Of a stretch of 42,043 nucleotides of DNA, positions 34,197 to 41,998 are shown one piece after another; within the stretch, counting starts at the first letter, position 1; each line of letters starts with the position of its first letter. This DNA comes from Clostridia bacterium (lineage in GTDB: Bacteria; Bacillota; Clostridia; Oscillospirales; Acutalibacteraceae), in NCBI GenBank assembly GCA_017631955.1, contig JAGBSJ010000008.1:1-42043 (forward strand). Direction: 5' to 3'. The position numbers and the translations under genes were made by a program. A model generated the notes under the pieces. The model saw only the letters and a list, made by a program, of their open reading frames with translations. It made no database searches and was not told the DNA's origin.

Positions 34197-34844
34197 TTCT
34201 TCAGTTTCTTCAACTTTAACTTTGGCTTTATTCTTTTTAACTGGAGTTACAACAACATCAACTGGTTTGTTTTCTTCCTCTTTTTCTTTTTTGATTTTGT
34301 CTGCAATTAATTTCTTTCTTTGATGCTCAGCATTTTTCTGTTTATGCTCCTCTTCAAGCTTTGCAGCCAAGTCACGAGCCATTTTGAATTTACCACCCAT
34401 TTTAATCATAAATAAATCTATATCTTTAGGTGAAATTTCAATATAATTCTTTGTTTTTACATCCTTTTTTGTATCTTTATCTAACTCATAAGAATAATAC
34501 CCAACATAAAACTTAGGTACTGAAAGGGAAGCTTTCTTAACTTTCTTTATACCCTCAGGTAATTCATCAGTAATCTCAAATATATTTGCATATTTGATTT
34601 TCATTCTAACAAAAGGCCACTGATAAACAAATAATTCGTTTTCTTCAAGGGTATAATATGTGTTGAAAATCAATGGATAAAGAAACAATGCATTAATTAC
34701 AAGAAGAAACACACCAATTCTTGAAGTTACATCAATATAAAGAAAAATTGGTAAGAAAAATAACACAACTATTGATATGTGATAAATAACTAGCACTAAA
34801 TAAATTAATGGGCTTATACCACTTCTAAACTTAAATGGTTTCAT
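34194..34844 (-). CDS. Membrane protein with bacterial PH domain and charged tail
   Basis: A 216-residue protein. Two transmembrane helices (about 13-36 and 41-60) are followed by a bPH-type domain: YYTLEENELFVYQWPFVRM, KIKYANIFEITDE, then YIEISPKDIDLFMIKMGGK, the strand-helix end typical of bPH_6/YcxB-like domains. Residues ~165-216 are a Lys/Glu-rich, probably coiled or disordered tail. Function unknown. The true start is ATG 34844 (GGAGG 10 bases upstream); the frame stays open to 35072, but that would lie antisense inside the next gene. Only 25 bases separate it from the divergent gene start. Confidence 0.72.
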   Translation of the reverse strand: MKPFKFRSGISPLIYLVLVIYHISIVVLFFLPIFLYIDVTSRIGVFLLVINALFLYPLIFNTYYTLEENELFVYQWPFVRMKIKYANIFEITDELPEGIKKVKKASLSVPKFYVGYYSYELDKDTKKDVKTKNYIEISPKDIDLFMIKMGGKFKMARDLAAKLEEEHKQKNAEHQRKKLIADKIKKEKEEENKPVDVVVTPVKKNKAKVKVEETEE

Positions 34845-34854
34845 AGAAAAAAAT

Positions 34855-34864
34855 CCTCCGGAGG
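34855..34864. promoter_or_regulatory. Palindromic ribosome binding site shared by two divergent genes
   Basis: CCTCCGGAGG is a perfect 10-base palindrome. Its right half is GGAGG for the plus-strand gene (ATG 34870, 5-base spacing), its left half is GGAGG for the minus-strand gene (ATG 34844, 10-base spacing). Confidence 0.85.
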
Positions 34865-34869
34865 TTAAA

Positions 34870-35220
34870 ATGAGTTTTATTAAAAGAATGCTTGCCGGAA
34901 TATTGATAGGTACAGTAAATATAATTTTAGGTGCCGGTGGCGGAATGTTGACTGTTCCATTATATAAAAATATGGGAATGGAACAAAAGGATGCACAAAT
35001 TAACGCCGTTGGTACAATACTACCTATCACAATTATTAGTTCAATTATATATCTAATAAATGGGAATGTCAACTTTTCAGATACTTATATTTATCTGATA
35101 CCCGGACTTATTGGCAGTATTTTAGGCACTTTTGTAATCAAGAAGACATCTAACAAAATACTGACTATTATATTCGCATTATTTATGATTTGGGCGGGAG
35201 TGAGAATGTTTATAAAATGA
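34870..35220 (+). CDS. TauE/SafE (TSUP) transporter, N-terminal half as a separate gene
   Basis: A 116-residue membrane protein with about four spans. The opening ILIGTVNIILGAGGGMLTVP with its Gly-rich signature, followed by AQINAVGTILPITIISS, is the first repeat of the sulfite exporter TauE/SafE family (PF01925). Usual members have ~250 residues with two such repeats; here the gene stops after one. The stop overlaps the start of the second half (ATGA), so the two are translated together and very likely pair as a heterodimer. The transported anion (sulfite, sulfonate or other) cannot be told. Confidence 0.85.
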   Translation: MSFIKRMLAGILIGTVNIILGAGGGMLTVPLYKNMGMEQKDAQINAVGTILPITIISSIIYLINGNVNFSDTYIYLIPGLIGSILGTFVIKKTSNKILTIIFALFMIWAGVRMFIK

Positions 35221-35582
35221 GTACTGTTATTCCTATTATTGCAGGATTTCTGTCGGGACTTATCGGTTCAATGGGTTTTGGTGGAGGCGGTGTATTAATT
35301 ATTTACCTTGTTGTATTCGCCAATACTCCCCAACTACAAGCACAAGGTATAAATTTAATATTTTTTGTCCCTTGTGCCGTACTTGCAACAATAATTTACA
35401 CTATAAAAAAGCAGATTGATTATAAAAAGATTTTGCCTGTGATTATTGGTGGTGTTATTGGTGCGATTACATCGAGTTTTCTTCTTAAAAATATAAATAC
35501 AGATTACCTTTCAAAAGTATTTGCTATATTTTTAATTGTGATGGGTGTTTCTTCCATTTTAAGATTGAAGAAAACTAAATAA
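35217..35582 (+). CDS. TauE/SafE (TSUP) transporter, C-terminal half as a separate gene
   Basis: A 121-residue membrane protein with about four spans and its own repeat signature, IIAGFLSGLIGSMGFGGGGVL, then QAQGINLIFFVPCAVLAT and GGVIGAITSSFLL. It begins at ATG 35217 inside the stop of the first half and has no strong ribosome binding site of its own, so it depends on translation of that gene. The reading frame differs by one from the first half, so a sequencing frameshift could also explain the split, but both halves have complete, natural ends and the ATGA overlap is typical of paired genes. Confidence 0.85.
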   Translation: MSTVIPIIAGFLSGLIGSMGFGGGGVLIIYLVVFANTPQLQAQGINLIFFVPCAVLATIIYTIKKQIDYKKILPVIIGGVIGAITSSFLLKNINTDYLSKVFAIFLIVMGVSSILRLKKTK

Positions 35583-35593
35583 TATGGTAAAAT
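35565..35593 (+). promoter_or_regulatory. Promoter of the anchored glycosidase gene
   Basis: TTGAAG (35565-35570), 17 bases, extended -10 TGG-TAAAAT (35588-35593). It overlaps the end of the upstream TSUP gene. Confidence 0.65.
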
Positions 35594-35595
35594 CA

Positions 35596-35614
35596 ACCTA
35601 TATTGAATATAGGT
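35596..35614 (+). promoter_or_regulatory. Dyad at the start of the glycosidase leader
   Basis: ACCTATAT (35596-35603), TGA, ATATAGGT (35607-35614). The right arm overlaps the AGGTGG ribosome binding site (35611-35616). If transcribed it would hide that site; as DNA it sits at the expected transcription start and could be an operator. Confidence 0.5.
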
Positions 35615-35625
35615 GGTAAAACTTT

Positions 35626-38115
35626 ATGAAAACACTTAAAAAGGTATTGTTAGGCATTGGAATTTCTGTTTTATCTTTAGTAATAATTGCAGGAATTGCA
35701 TTTATGATTATCAAAGTGCCTACTCTTACTATTGATTTTTCACAACAATCCGAACTTACAGGCAGGGCTTCGGGATATCTTTATGGTATTGCAGAAGATG
35801 ATGTGCCCACTGCTGAAATTGTAGAAAGTATAGGTATTAACACACTTGCCACAAAGCCCGCAGGTGGACTTCAGCACCCTATCGGCGATGTAAATCAGGT
35901 GGCTGAAACATTCACAGAAGCCGGTGGCGAATACTTATTTATCTATACACAAGATATGTATGACACTTGGTATTATCAGTTTGACAGTCTTGATGCATAC
36001 AACGAGCGTGTTCGCAACACTGTAACTGAAATGGAAAATTCAGAATACAAAGACAAGCTTGTTTACTGCATTTACAATGAAATGGACAACGGTCAATGGT
36101 TTGGCGACCATTGGGTAGAAGAAAATCGTTACAAATTCTATGAGGCATGGGAATCTACATATAATGTTGTTAAAGAAATAAATCCTGATGCAAAAATTGC
36201 GGGTCCTGGTCATTGTGGTTATAACTATGATTGGAATAAAGAGTTTTTAACATACTGCAAGACAAACAATTGTATGCCTGATATGTTTGTATGGCATGAA
36301 CTTGCCGGAGAGCCAAATTATTCAATCTATTGGATGGAATATCGTTTCAACGAATTTAACGAAATGTGCGACGAGTTAGGTGTTGAGAGATCACCTATCT
36401 GCATTTCTGAATATGGACTTATGCAGACTAACGGAATCCCTGGTGAATCTGTAAAATGGATTTCTCGTCTTGAGGCAAGTGATATTTACGGTTGTGTTGC
36501 ATACTGGCGACTTGCAAATAACCTCTCGGAAGTTGTTGCAGATGATGTTACACCTAATTCAAACTACTGGGTTTACAAGTTCTATGCTGATATGAAAGGC
36601 AAAGAATTGGATGTTACTGAATGGGATTTATTCCATAGTAATATTGGTAACTGGCTCAAAGGCAAATACCCTCTTTTTAACAAAGGGTTTATCGGTATGG
36701 CATCATTTGATGAGACTGAAAAGAAGTTTTATGTACTTACAGGTGGTAGTGCTGCAGAAAGTAAAATAAAAATTGAAAACATTGATGAAAAACATTTAAA
36801 AAATGGCGATAAGGTTACAGTTAAAGTAACTTGTGTTGACTTTAAAGGACTTGGTGGTGCAGTCTACTCCCCTGAAGAATGTATGACAGAGGTCGTAAAA
36901 GTTTCAGGTAATGGTATAAAATTCACACTCCCTTGTGAGCGTGAAAGCCAGTCATATTTTATTGAAATCACACCTTATAACAGCGAAGATGAAAGTAAAA
37001 ATATAAATCGTACACTTCGTTTTGAGGCAGAAGATGCAAAGTTTGACGGTAATGCATTTGTGCCTGAATGGATTTCTTATGCAAGTTCAAAGGGATTAGT
37101 TGTTAAAGGAATTGACAAGGACAGTACAATTAAGTTTACAGTAAATGTAGATAAAGCAGGTGCTTATGACCTTGATATTGTTTATGCTAACGGTGGAGTT
37201 GAGTCGGGTAGAATTACTGCAGATGCACAGATTTCAATAAATGGTGCAGAACAAATTGTAGAATTCCCATCAACAATTAAAGATGAGTATATGGAATGTG
37301 TTACAATCGACGCAAGTCTAAATAAAGGCAAAAACACAATCTATCTAAATGTGCTTAATGATGCTATTTTAACTCTTGATTTTATTGATGCTCAATTTAA
37401 ACTTAAAAATGGTGTGGAGTATGACGGACCAATTGATATGCACTTTGCACCTTTACAATCAAGAAATATTGATACTAATGAAAATGCTTATTCAATCATT
37501 GTAGAATACGGCGGACATTATAAATTATCATACACAGATGACAGATTGCCTGATGCCGTAAACGGCGTAACATACAAAGAAGAAATTAAATATCTTCATC
37601 GTGGTTACAATAAAATTGTGCTCGATAATAATTTAAGTTTAGCAAAAGTTGAATCTGCTCAAAATATTGATAAAATAATATATACAATTACTCCTACCGA
37701 TATGCAAATTTTCAACGGTGCTACACTTGAAGATGATGAGAATACTTTAAGTGGTAAAAGAATCGGTTGGATTGCATCTGACAAAGGTAGTTATGCAACA
37801 TTCAATGTAAATGTTAAAGACGCTGGTTATTATAACTTCACTATTGAATACTCAAACAATGAAGAAGGCGGATTTCACGACTATAATGTTGACCTTGTTG
37901 AGCGTTACATTACCTTTACTGTAAACGGCGAAAATCGTGGTAATTATTTCTTCCGTAGCACATACAGTTGGGAAACTTACAAGACAAAAACTGTTGTGCT
38001 TTATCTTAACAAAGGCGACAATGAAATTAAGCTTTCAAATGATGGCTCATACAGTTTTAATAACAAAGTTACTTATGCACCAAATATAGGTAATATTCAA
38101 GTAAATCCATTCTAA
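35626..38115 (+). CDS. Membrane-anchored clan GH-A glycoside hydrolase (GH39-like) with carbohydrate-binding modules
   Basis: An 829-residue protein. A hydrophobic helix (about 7-29) without a clear cleavage site should anchor it outside the membrane. The catalytic barrel (about 45-345) opens ASGYLYGIAEDDVP and carries the clan GH-A pair: acid/base E152 in YCIYNEMD and nucleophile E262 in CISEYGL; KPAGGLQHPIGD is another strong family marker. A small beta domain follows (345-455). Residues ~463-600 (LRFEAEDAKFDG) read as a CBM35/CBM6-type module, and ~600-829 as further beta-sandwich modules, the last with TFNVNVKDAGYYNFTIEYSN. GH39 or a close unnumbered family is my best guess; substrate is unknown. 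No dockerin or LPXTG is present. Confidence 0.72.
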   Translation: MKTLKKVLLGIGISVLSLVIIAGIAFMIIKVPTLTIDFSQQSELTGRASGYLYGIAEDDVPTAEIVESIGINTLATKPAGGLQHPIGDVNQVAETFTEAGGEYLFIYTQDMYDTWYYQFDSLDAYNERVRNTVTEMENSEYKDKLVYCIYNEMDNGQWFGDHWVEENRYKFYEAWESTYNVVKEINPDAKIAGPGHCGYNYDWNKEFLTYCKTNNCMPDMFVWHELAGEPNYSIYWMEYRFNEFNEMCDELGVERSPICISEYGLMQTNGIPGESVKWISRLEASDIYGCVAYWRLANNLSEVVADDVTPNSNYWVYKFYADMKGKELDVTEWDLFHSNIGNWLKGKYPLFNKGFIGMASFDETEKKFYVLTGGSAAESKIKIENIDEKHLKNGDKVTVKVTCVDFKGLGGAVYSPEECMTEVVKVSGNGIKFTLPCERESQSYFIEITPYNSEDESKNINRTLRFEAEDAKFDGNAFVPEWISYASSKGLVVKGIDKDSTIKFTVNVDKAGAYDLDIVYANGGVESGRITADAQISINGAEQIVEFPSTIKDEYMECVTIDASLNKGKNTIYLNVLNDAILTLDFIDAQFKLKNGVEYDGPIDMHFAPLQSRNIDTNENAYSIIVEYGGHYKLSYTDDRLPDAVNGVTYKEEIKYLHRGYNKIVLDNNLSLAKVESAQNIDKIIYTITPTDMQIFNGATLEDDENTLSGKRIGWIASDKGSYATFNVNVKDAGYYNFTIEYSNNEEGGFHDYNVDLVERYITFTVNGENRGNYFFRSTYSWETYKTKTVVLYLNKGDNEIKLSNDGSYSFNNKVTYAPNIGNIQVNPF

Positions 38116-38147
38116 AAATCTTTATATATTGTGTTCAAATATTTGAC

Positions 38148-38179
38148 AAAAAAAGGCACTTTTCAGTGTCTTTTTTTGT
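38148..38179 (+). terminator. Terminator of the anchored glycosidase gene
   Basis: AAAAAAAGGCACT (38148-38160), TTTC, AGTGTCTTTTTTT (38165-38177) with one G-U pair. Confidence 0.85.
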
Positions 38180-38215
38180 TATTCCGCCAAAAATATTTTT
38201 ATTATTTCTTTTCTA

Positions 38216-38244
38216 TTGATAATACTAAATATATAATGTATAAT
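38216..38244 (+). promoter_or_regulatory. Promoter of the oxaloacetate decarboxylase operon
   Basis: TTGATA (38216-38221), 17 bases, TATAAT (38239-38244). The leader is about 60 bases. Confidence 0.8.
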
Positions 38245-38308
38245 TATATCAAAATTACAATGGGTAATTTTGGAATAAAATTAAATGTGTTTTGGAGGCA
38301 AACAAACT

Positions 38309-39691
38309 ATGAAAGTACAGTTTACTGAAACCGTATTAAGAGATGCTAACCAGTCACTTATTGCTACAAGAATGCCTTTTGCGGATTTTGAACCAGTCCT
38401 CGAAAAGCTCAATAAGGCAGGTTATTATTCTCTTGAATGCTGGGGCGGTGCTACATTTGACTCATGTCTTCGCTACCTTAATGAAGACCCATGGGTACGA
38501 CTCAGAAACATCAAAGCAAAGTGTCCTGACACTAAACTTCAGATGCTTCTTCGTGGTCAGAACCTTTTAGGTTACAAGCACTACCCTGATGACGTTGTTA
38601 GAATGTTCATTAAAAAGAGTATTGAAAACGGTATTGATGTTATCAGAATTTTCGATGCACTTAACGACGTTCGCAACATCCAAGTAGCAGTTGATGAAAC
38701 AATCAAAAACGGTGCAATTGCATCAGGTGCTATTTCTTACACAACAAGCCCTGTTCATACACTTGAAAACTATGTGGCTCTTTGTAAAGAAATGAAAGAA
38801 ATGGGTTGTTCTACAATCTGTATCAAAGACATGGCAGGTGTTATGACTCCTGTTGAGGCAAAAGACCTTGTTGGTGCAATTAAAGACGCAATGCCTGAAA
38901 TGCCAGTTATTCTTCATACTCACTGCACAACAGGTATGGCTTATATGACAATCCTTAAAGCAGTTGAAGCAGGTTGCGATATTATCGATACAGCAACTTC
39001 TTGTTTCTCAGGTGGTACAGCACAACCTGCAACAGAAACATTATACGATGCTCTTTCAGGTCTTGGCTACGAAACAGGTCTTGACAGAGATACATTAAAG
39101 GCAGTTAACGACCACTTCAAGCCACTTCGTGACCAATATCTCTCATCAGGTCTCTTAAAGCCAAAAGCACTTGTAACTGATACAGACGCTTTGACATATA
39201 AAGTTCCTGGCGGTATGCTTTCAAATATGATGGCTAACCTTGAAGATATGAACGCTCTTGACAGAATGGAAGAAGCACTTTTAGAAATTCCTCAAGTTCG
39301 TAAAGATATGGGCTACCCTCCACTTGTTACTCCTCTTAGCCAGATGGTTGGTAACCAGGCAGTTACAAACGTTCTTGTAGGCGAAAGATACAAGAACATT
39401 TCTAAAGAAATCAAAGCATACATCAAGGGTGAATACGGTAAGGCACCAGGTCCTATTGACGAAGAACTTCAGAAGAAAGTTCTTGGCGATGACGCTCCTG
39501 TTACATGTCGTTTTGCTGACACTCTTGAGCCAGCTTTCGAACAGACAAAGGCAGAGCTTGGCGATGTAGCTAAATGTGATGAAGATGTTCTTTCATACAT
39601 CGCATTCCCTCAACAAGCTGAAAAATTCTTTGAAGCAAGAGCAGAAAAAGAAAAGAACACATTCAAATATTCAATCAAAAGAGTTGATTAA
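38309..39691 (+). CDS. oadA: Oxaloacetate decarboxylase alpha subunit (carboxyltransferase)
   Basis: A 460-residue cytoplasmic subunit that moves CO2 from oxaloacetate to biotin, leaving pyruvate. LRDANQSLIATRM carries the metal ligand D12; CIKDMAG has the active-site lysine K173; HTHCTTGMA (H203, H205) completes the metal site. The PYC_OADA domain follows. The biotinyl domain found at the C-terminus of many OadA proteins is absent and is supplied by a separate gene (40313-40738). The start is ATG 38309 with GGAGG at 38294-38298. First gene of a four-gene sodium pump. Confidence 0.94.
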   Translation: MKVQFTETVLRDANQSLIATRMPFADFEPVLEKLNKAGYYSLECWGGATFDSCLRYLNEDPWVRLRNIKAKCPDTKLQMLLRGQNLLGYKHYPDDVVRMFIKKSIENGIDVIRIFDALNDVRNIQVAVDETIKNGAIASGAISYTTSPVHTLENYVALCKEMKEMGCSTICIKDMAGVMTPVEAKDLVGAIKDAMPEMPVILHTHCTTGMAYMTILKAVEAGCDIIDTATSCFSGGTAQPATETLYDALSGLGYETGLDRDTLKAVNDHFKPLRDQYLSSGLLKPKALVTDTDALTYKVPGGMLSNMMANLEDMNALDRMEEALLEIPQVRKDMGYPPLVTPLSQMVGNQAVTNVLVGERYKNISKEIKAYIKGEYGKAPGPIDEELQKKVLGDDAPVTCRFADTLEPAFEQTKAELGDVAKCDEDVLSYIAFPQQAEKFFEARAEKEKNTFKYSIKRVD

Positions 39692-39703
39692 GGAGGACAC
39701 AAA

Positions 39704-40297
39704 ATGACATTGTCAGAAATTTTAAGTGTTTCTGCTACTGGTTTTATTGTCGTTTTAATTGTTCTTATTCTTCTCGCAGTAATTATTGTAATGCTTTCAA
39801 AGGTAATCCGTGCAGTTGAAGGCGGTGCCAAAAAATCAGTTAAAACTGAAAATATTAAATCAGAGCCACCTGTTAAGACAACAGTCAGTTCCCCTGCTCC
39901 TGTTGTGGCTCCTGCCCCCGCACCTACAACTTATTCTAACGGTGTTACACTTTACAAGACAGATTACAAAACTGCAGCATCTATAATGGCTATTGTAAGT
40001 CACGAAAGTGGTATTCCACTCGAAAGACTCAATTTCAGCTCAATTAAACTTGATGACTCTCTTGAACTTTATAAAACCGACTATAAAACAGCAGCATCAA
40101 TTATGGCTATTGTAAGCCACCAGACAGGTATTCCACTTGAACGTCTAGTATTCAAGTCAATTAAACTTTGCGATACACCTGAACTTTACAAAACTGATGA
40201 AGAAACAGCGGCTAAAGTAATGGCAATAACAAGCCAAGAATCAGGAATTCCACTTGACAGACTTGTATTTAAATCAATTAAACTTATTGAGAAATAA
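39704..40297 (+). CDS. OadG-like small subunit with three tandem 39-residue repeats
   Basis: A 197-residue protein. One N-terminal transmembrane helix (about 13-34) and a Lys/Pro/Ala linker (41-80) match the OadG/MmdC gamma-delta type subunit that ties the carboxyltransferase to the membrane pump. The C-terminal part is unusual: three copies of LYKTDYKTAASIMAIVSH followed by a GIPLERLVFKSIKL ending, at residues 83-121, 122-160 and 161-197. Copies 1 and 2 are nearly alike; copy 3 is more diverged and, with DEETAAKVMAI, closest to the normal OadG C-terminal helix (E-x-x-A-x-I-x-A). AAGGAGG lies before ATG 39704, 12 bases after oadA. Confidence 0.82.
   Translation: MTLSEILSVSATGFIVVLIVLILLAVIIVMLSKVIRAVEGGAKKSVKTENIKSEPPVKTTVSSPAPVVAPAPAPTTYSNGVTLYKTDYKTAASIMAIVSHESGIPLERLNFSSIKLDDSLELYKTDYKTAASIMAIVSHQTGIPLERLVFKSIKLCDTPELYKTDEETAAKVMAITSQESGIPLDRLVFKSIKLIEK
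39950..40294 (+). repeat. Three tandem 117-bp in-frame repeats in the oadG-like gene
   Basis: Units at 39950-40066, 40067-40183 and 40184-40294 (last one 6 bases shorter). Each starts CTTTA(C/T)AA and ends near TCAATTAAACTT. DNA similarity is high but broken by silent changes, so the duplications are not recent. Confidence 0.92.
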
Positions 40298-40312
40298 AAG
40301 GAGATTATTAAA

Positions 40313-40738
40313 ATGAAATATGTAGTTACATTAAACGGAAATGATTACGAAGTTGAAGTAAATGAACTTAACGAAGCAGTTGTTACTGCAGTTGTTCCAT
40401 CAGCAGCTCCTGTTGTAGTTGCTGCTCCTGTGGCACCTGTAGCAGCTCCAGCTCCTGCAGCTGCTCCTGTTGTTGATGCAACTCCTGCTCCTGCAGCAGC
40501 ACCTGCACCTGTAGCAGTTGGCGACGGTACAAAGGTTACTGCTCCAATGCCTGGTACAGTTCTTTCAATTAACGCATCAGTTGGCCAGTCAGTAAACGAA
40601 GGCGATGTTCTTTTCATTCTTGAGGCAATGAAAATGGAAAATGAAATCGTTGCTCCTTGTGCTGGTACTGTTAAGCAGGTTATTGCTACTAAAGGCGCAT
40701 CAGTTGCTACTGACGAAGTTCTTGCAGTTATCGGCTAA
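40313..40738 (+). CDS. Biotin carboxyl carrier subunit of the decarboxylase
   Basis: A 141-residue carrier protein. A short N-terminal beta segment (1-20) is followed by a Pro/Ala/Val-rich flexible linker (29-68) and a biotinyl domain (69-141). The biotin-accepting lysine is K107 in EAMKMEN; the flanking VTAPMPGTV and [14 protein letters not shown] complete the lipoyl/biotinyl fold. It would swing carboxybiotin from OadA to OadB. The GGAGATT binding site lies just upstream, and oadB follows after 14 bases. Confidence 0.94.
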   Translation: MKYVVTLNGNDYEVEVNELNEAVVTAVVPSAAPVVVAAPVAPVAAPAPAAAPVVDATPAPAAAPAPVAVGDGTKVTAPMPGTVLSINASVGQSVNEGDVLFILEAMKMENEIVAPCAGTVKQVIATKGASVATDEVLAVIG

Positions 40739-40752
40739 TTAGAGGTGCAGAT

Positions 40753-41937
40753 ATGCAAATAGTTAACGCTCTTATAGAGCTTTTTAATCAATCAAACTTT
40801 GTTAACTTACCTTGGCAAAACTGGGTTATGATTGGTTTATCTTTCTTCTTTCTCTATCTTGCTATAGTGAAGAAGTTTGAACCATTACTCTTAATTCCAA
40901 TCGCCTTCGGTATGCTTCTTGTTAACATATATCCCGAAATTATGGCAGACCCTACCAACATGTCATTTATCGGCGATAACAATCCATTCTATGACCCTGA
41001 TGCTCACTGGTATGATACAGGTGTATTACGCCTTATATATGCTGGTGTTAAGTCAAGTATTTTCCCTTGTCTTATCTTTATGGGTGTTGGTGCAATGACT
41101 GACTTCGGCCCACTTCTTGCAAACCCATCAAGTCTTTTACTTGGTGCGGCTGCACAGTTAGGTATTTATGTTGCATTCACTGTTGCTATGCTTTCAGGTG
41201 AATTCACACCAGAAGAGGCAGCTTCAATTGCTATTATCGGTGGTGCTGATGGTCCTACAGCGATTTTCCTTACAGGCAAACTTGCTCCACATATGTTGGG
41301 TTCTATTGCGGTTGCAGCATATTCATATATGGCTTTGATTCCACTTATTCAGCCACCTATTATGAAATTGCTTACAACAAAAAAAGAACGTGAAATCAAA
41401 ATGAATCAGCTTCGCACAGTTAGTAAAGCTGAAAAGATTATCTTCCCTATTGTTGTTACTGTTATTTGTGTTCTTATTCTTCCATCAGTTGCTCCACTTC
41501 TTGGTTTCCTTATGCTTGGTAACCTTTTCAAAGAAAGTGGACTTACTGACAGACTTTCAGACACAGCACAAAACTCACTTTGCAACATCGTTACAATCCT
41601 TCTTGGTACAACAGTTGGTGCAACAGCAGAAGGTTCAGCATTCCTTAACAAGAAAACACTTCTTGTTGTTGGTATTGGATTACTTGCATTTGCATTCTCA
41701 ACTGCCGGCGGTGTAATTTTTGCAAAAATTATGAATATTGCAACTAAAGGTAGAGTTAATCCACTTATCGGTTCAGCAGGCGTTTCTGCCGTTCCTATGG
41801 CAGCTCGTGTATCACAGACAGAGGGTAGAAAATACAATCCTTCAAATTTCCTTTTGATGCACGCTATGGGTCCAAACGTTGCAGGTGTTATTGGTTCAGC
41901 AGTTGCAGCAGGATTCTTACTTTCACAGTTTGGTTAA
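40753..41937 (+). CDS. oadB: Sodium-ion-translocating decarboxylase beta subunit
   Basis: A 394-residue membrane protein with about nine to ten spans that decarboxylates carboxybiotin and exports Na+. The essential IIGGADGPTAIF motif is intact (Asp at 166), as are the later GTTVGATAEGSAFLNKKTL and LIGSAGVSAVPMAARVSQ segments that hold Na+-site residues. This type of beta subunit is shared by oxaloacetate, methylmalonyl-CoA and glutaconyl-CoA decarboxylases; the OadA-type carboxyltransferase gene points to oxaloacetate. AGAGGTG precedes ATG 40753. Confidence 0.95.
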   Translation: MQIVNALIELFNQSNFVNLPWQNWVMIGLSFFFLYLAIVKKFEPLLLIPIAFGMLLVNIYPEIMADPTNMSFIGDNNPFYDPDAHWYDTGVLRLIYAGVKSSIFPCLIFMGVGAMTDFGPLLANPSSLLLGAAAQLGIYVAFTVAMLSGEFTPEEAASIAIIGGADGPTAIFLTGKLAPHMLGSIAVAAYSYMALIPLIQPPIMKLLTTKKEREIKMNQLRTVSKAEKIIFPIVVTVICVLILPSVAPLLGFLMLGNLFKESGLTDRLSDTAQNSLCNIVTILLGTTVGATAEGSAFLNKKTLLVVGIGLLAFAFSTAGGVIFAKIMNIATKGRVNPLIGSAGVSAVPMAARVSQTEGRKYNPSNFLLMHAMGPNVAGVIGSAVAAGFLLSQFG

Positions 41938-41962
41938 TTCCAAAAACACAAACACATATATT

Positions 41963-41998
41963 AAATGCCGTAGTCAAAACGACTACGGCATTTTTATT
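41963..41998 (+). terminator. Terminator of the decarboxylase operon
   Basis: A 13-bp perfect stem, AAATGCCGTAGTC (41963-41975) and GACTACGGCATTT (41981-41993), loop of 5, then TTATTT. The last 45 bases of the window show nothing further. Confidence 0.92.

Noticed and set aside
34845-35072. N-terminal extension of the PH-domain protein by 76 residues on the minus strand
   Set aside because: It lies wholly antisense within the TSUP gene, has no ribosome binding site, and ATG 34844 has GGAGG at good spacing.
35205-35220. Frameshift error as the cause of the split TSUP genes
   Set aside because: Not fully excluded, but there is no homopolymer longer than four bases, both halves have natural starts or ends, and ATGA overlaps are common in this genome segment.
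39950-40294. Tandem repeats considered as a CRISPR-like or microsatellite array
   Set aside because: The units are 117 bp, contiguous, without spacers and in frame inside a coding region; they are protein repeats.
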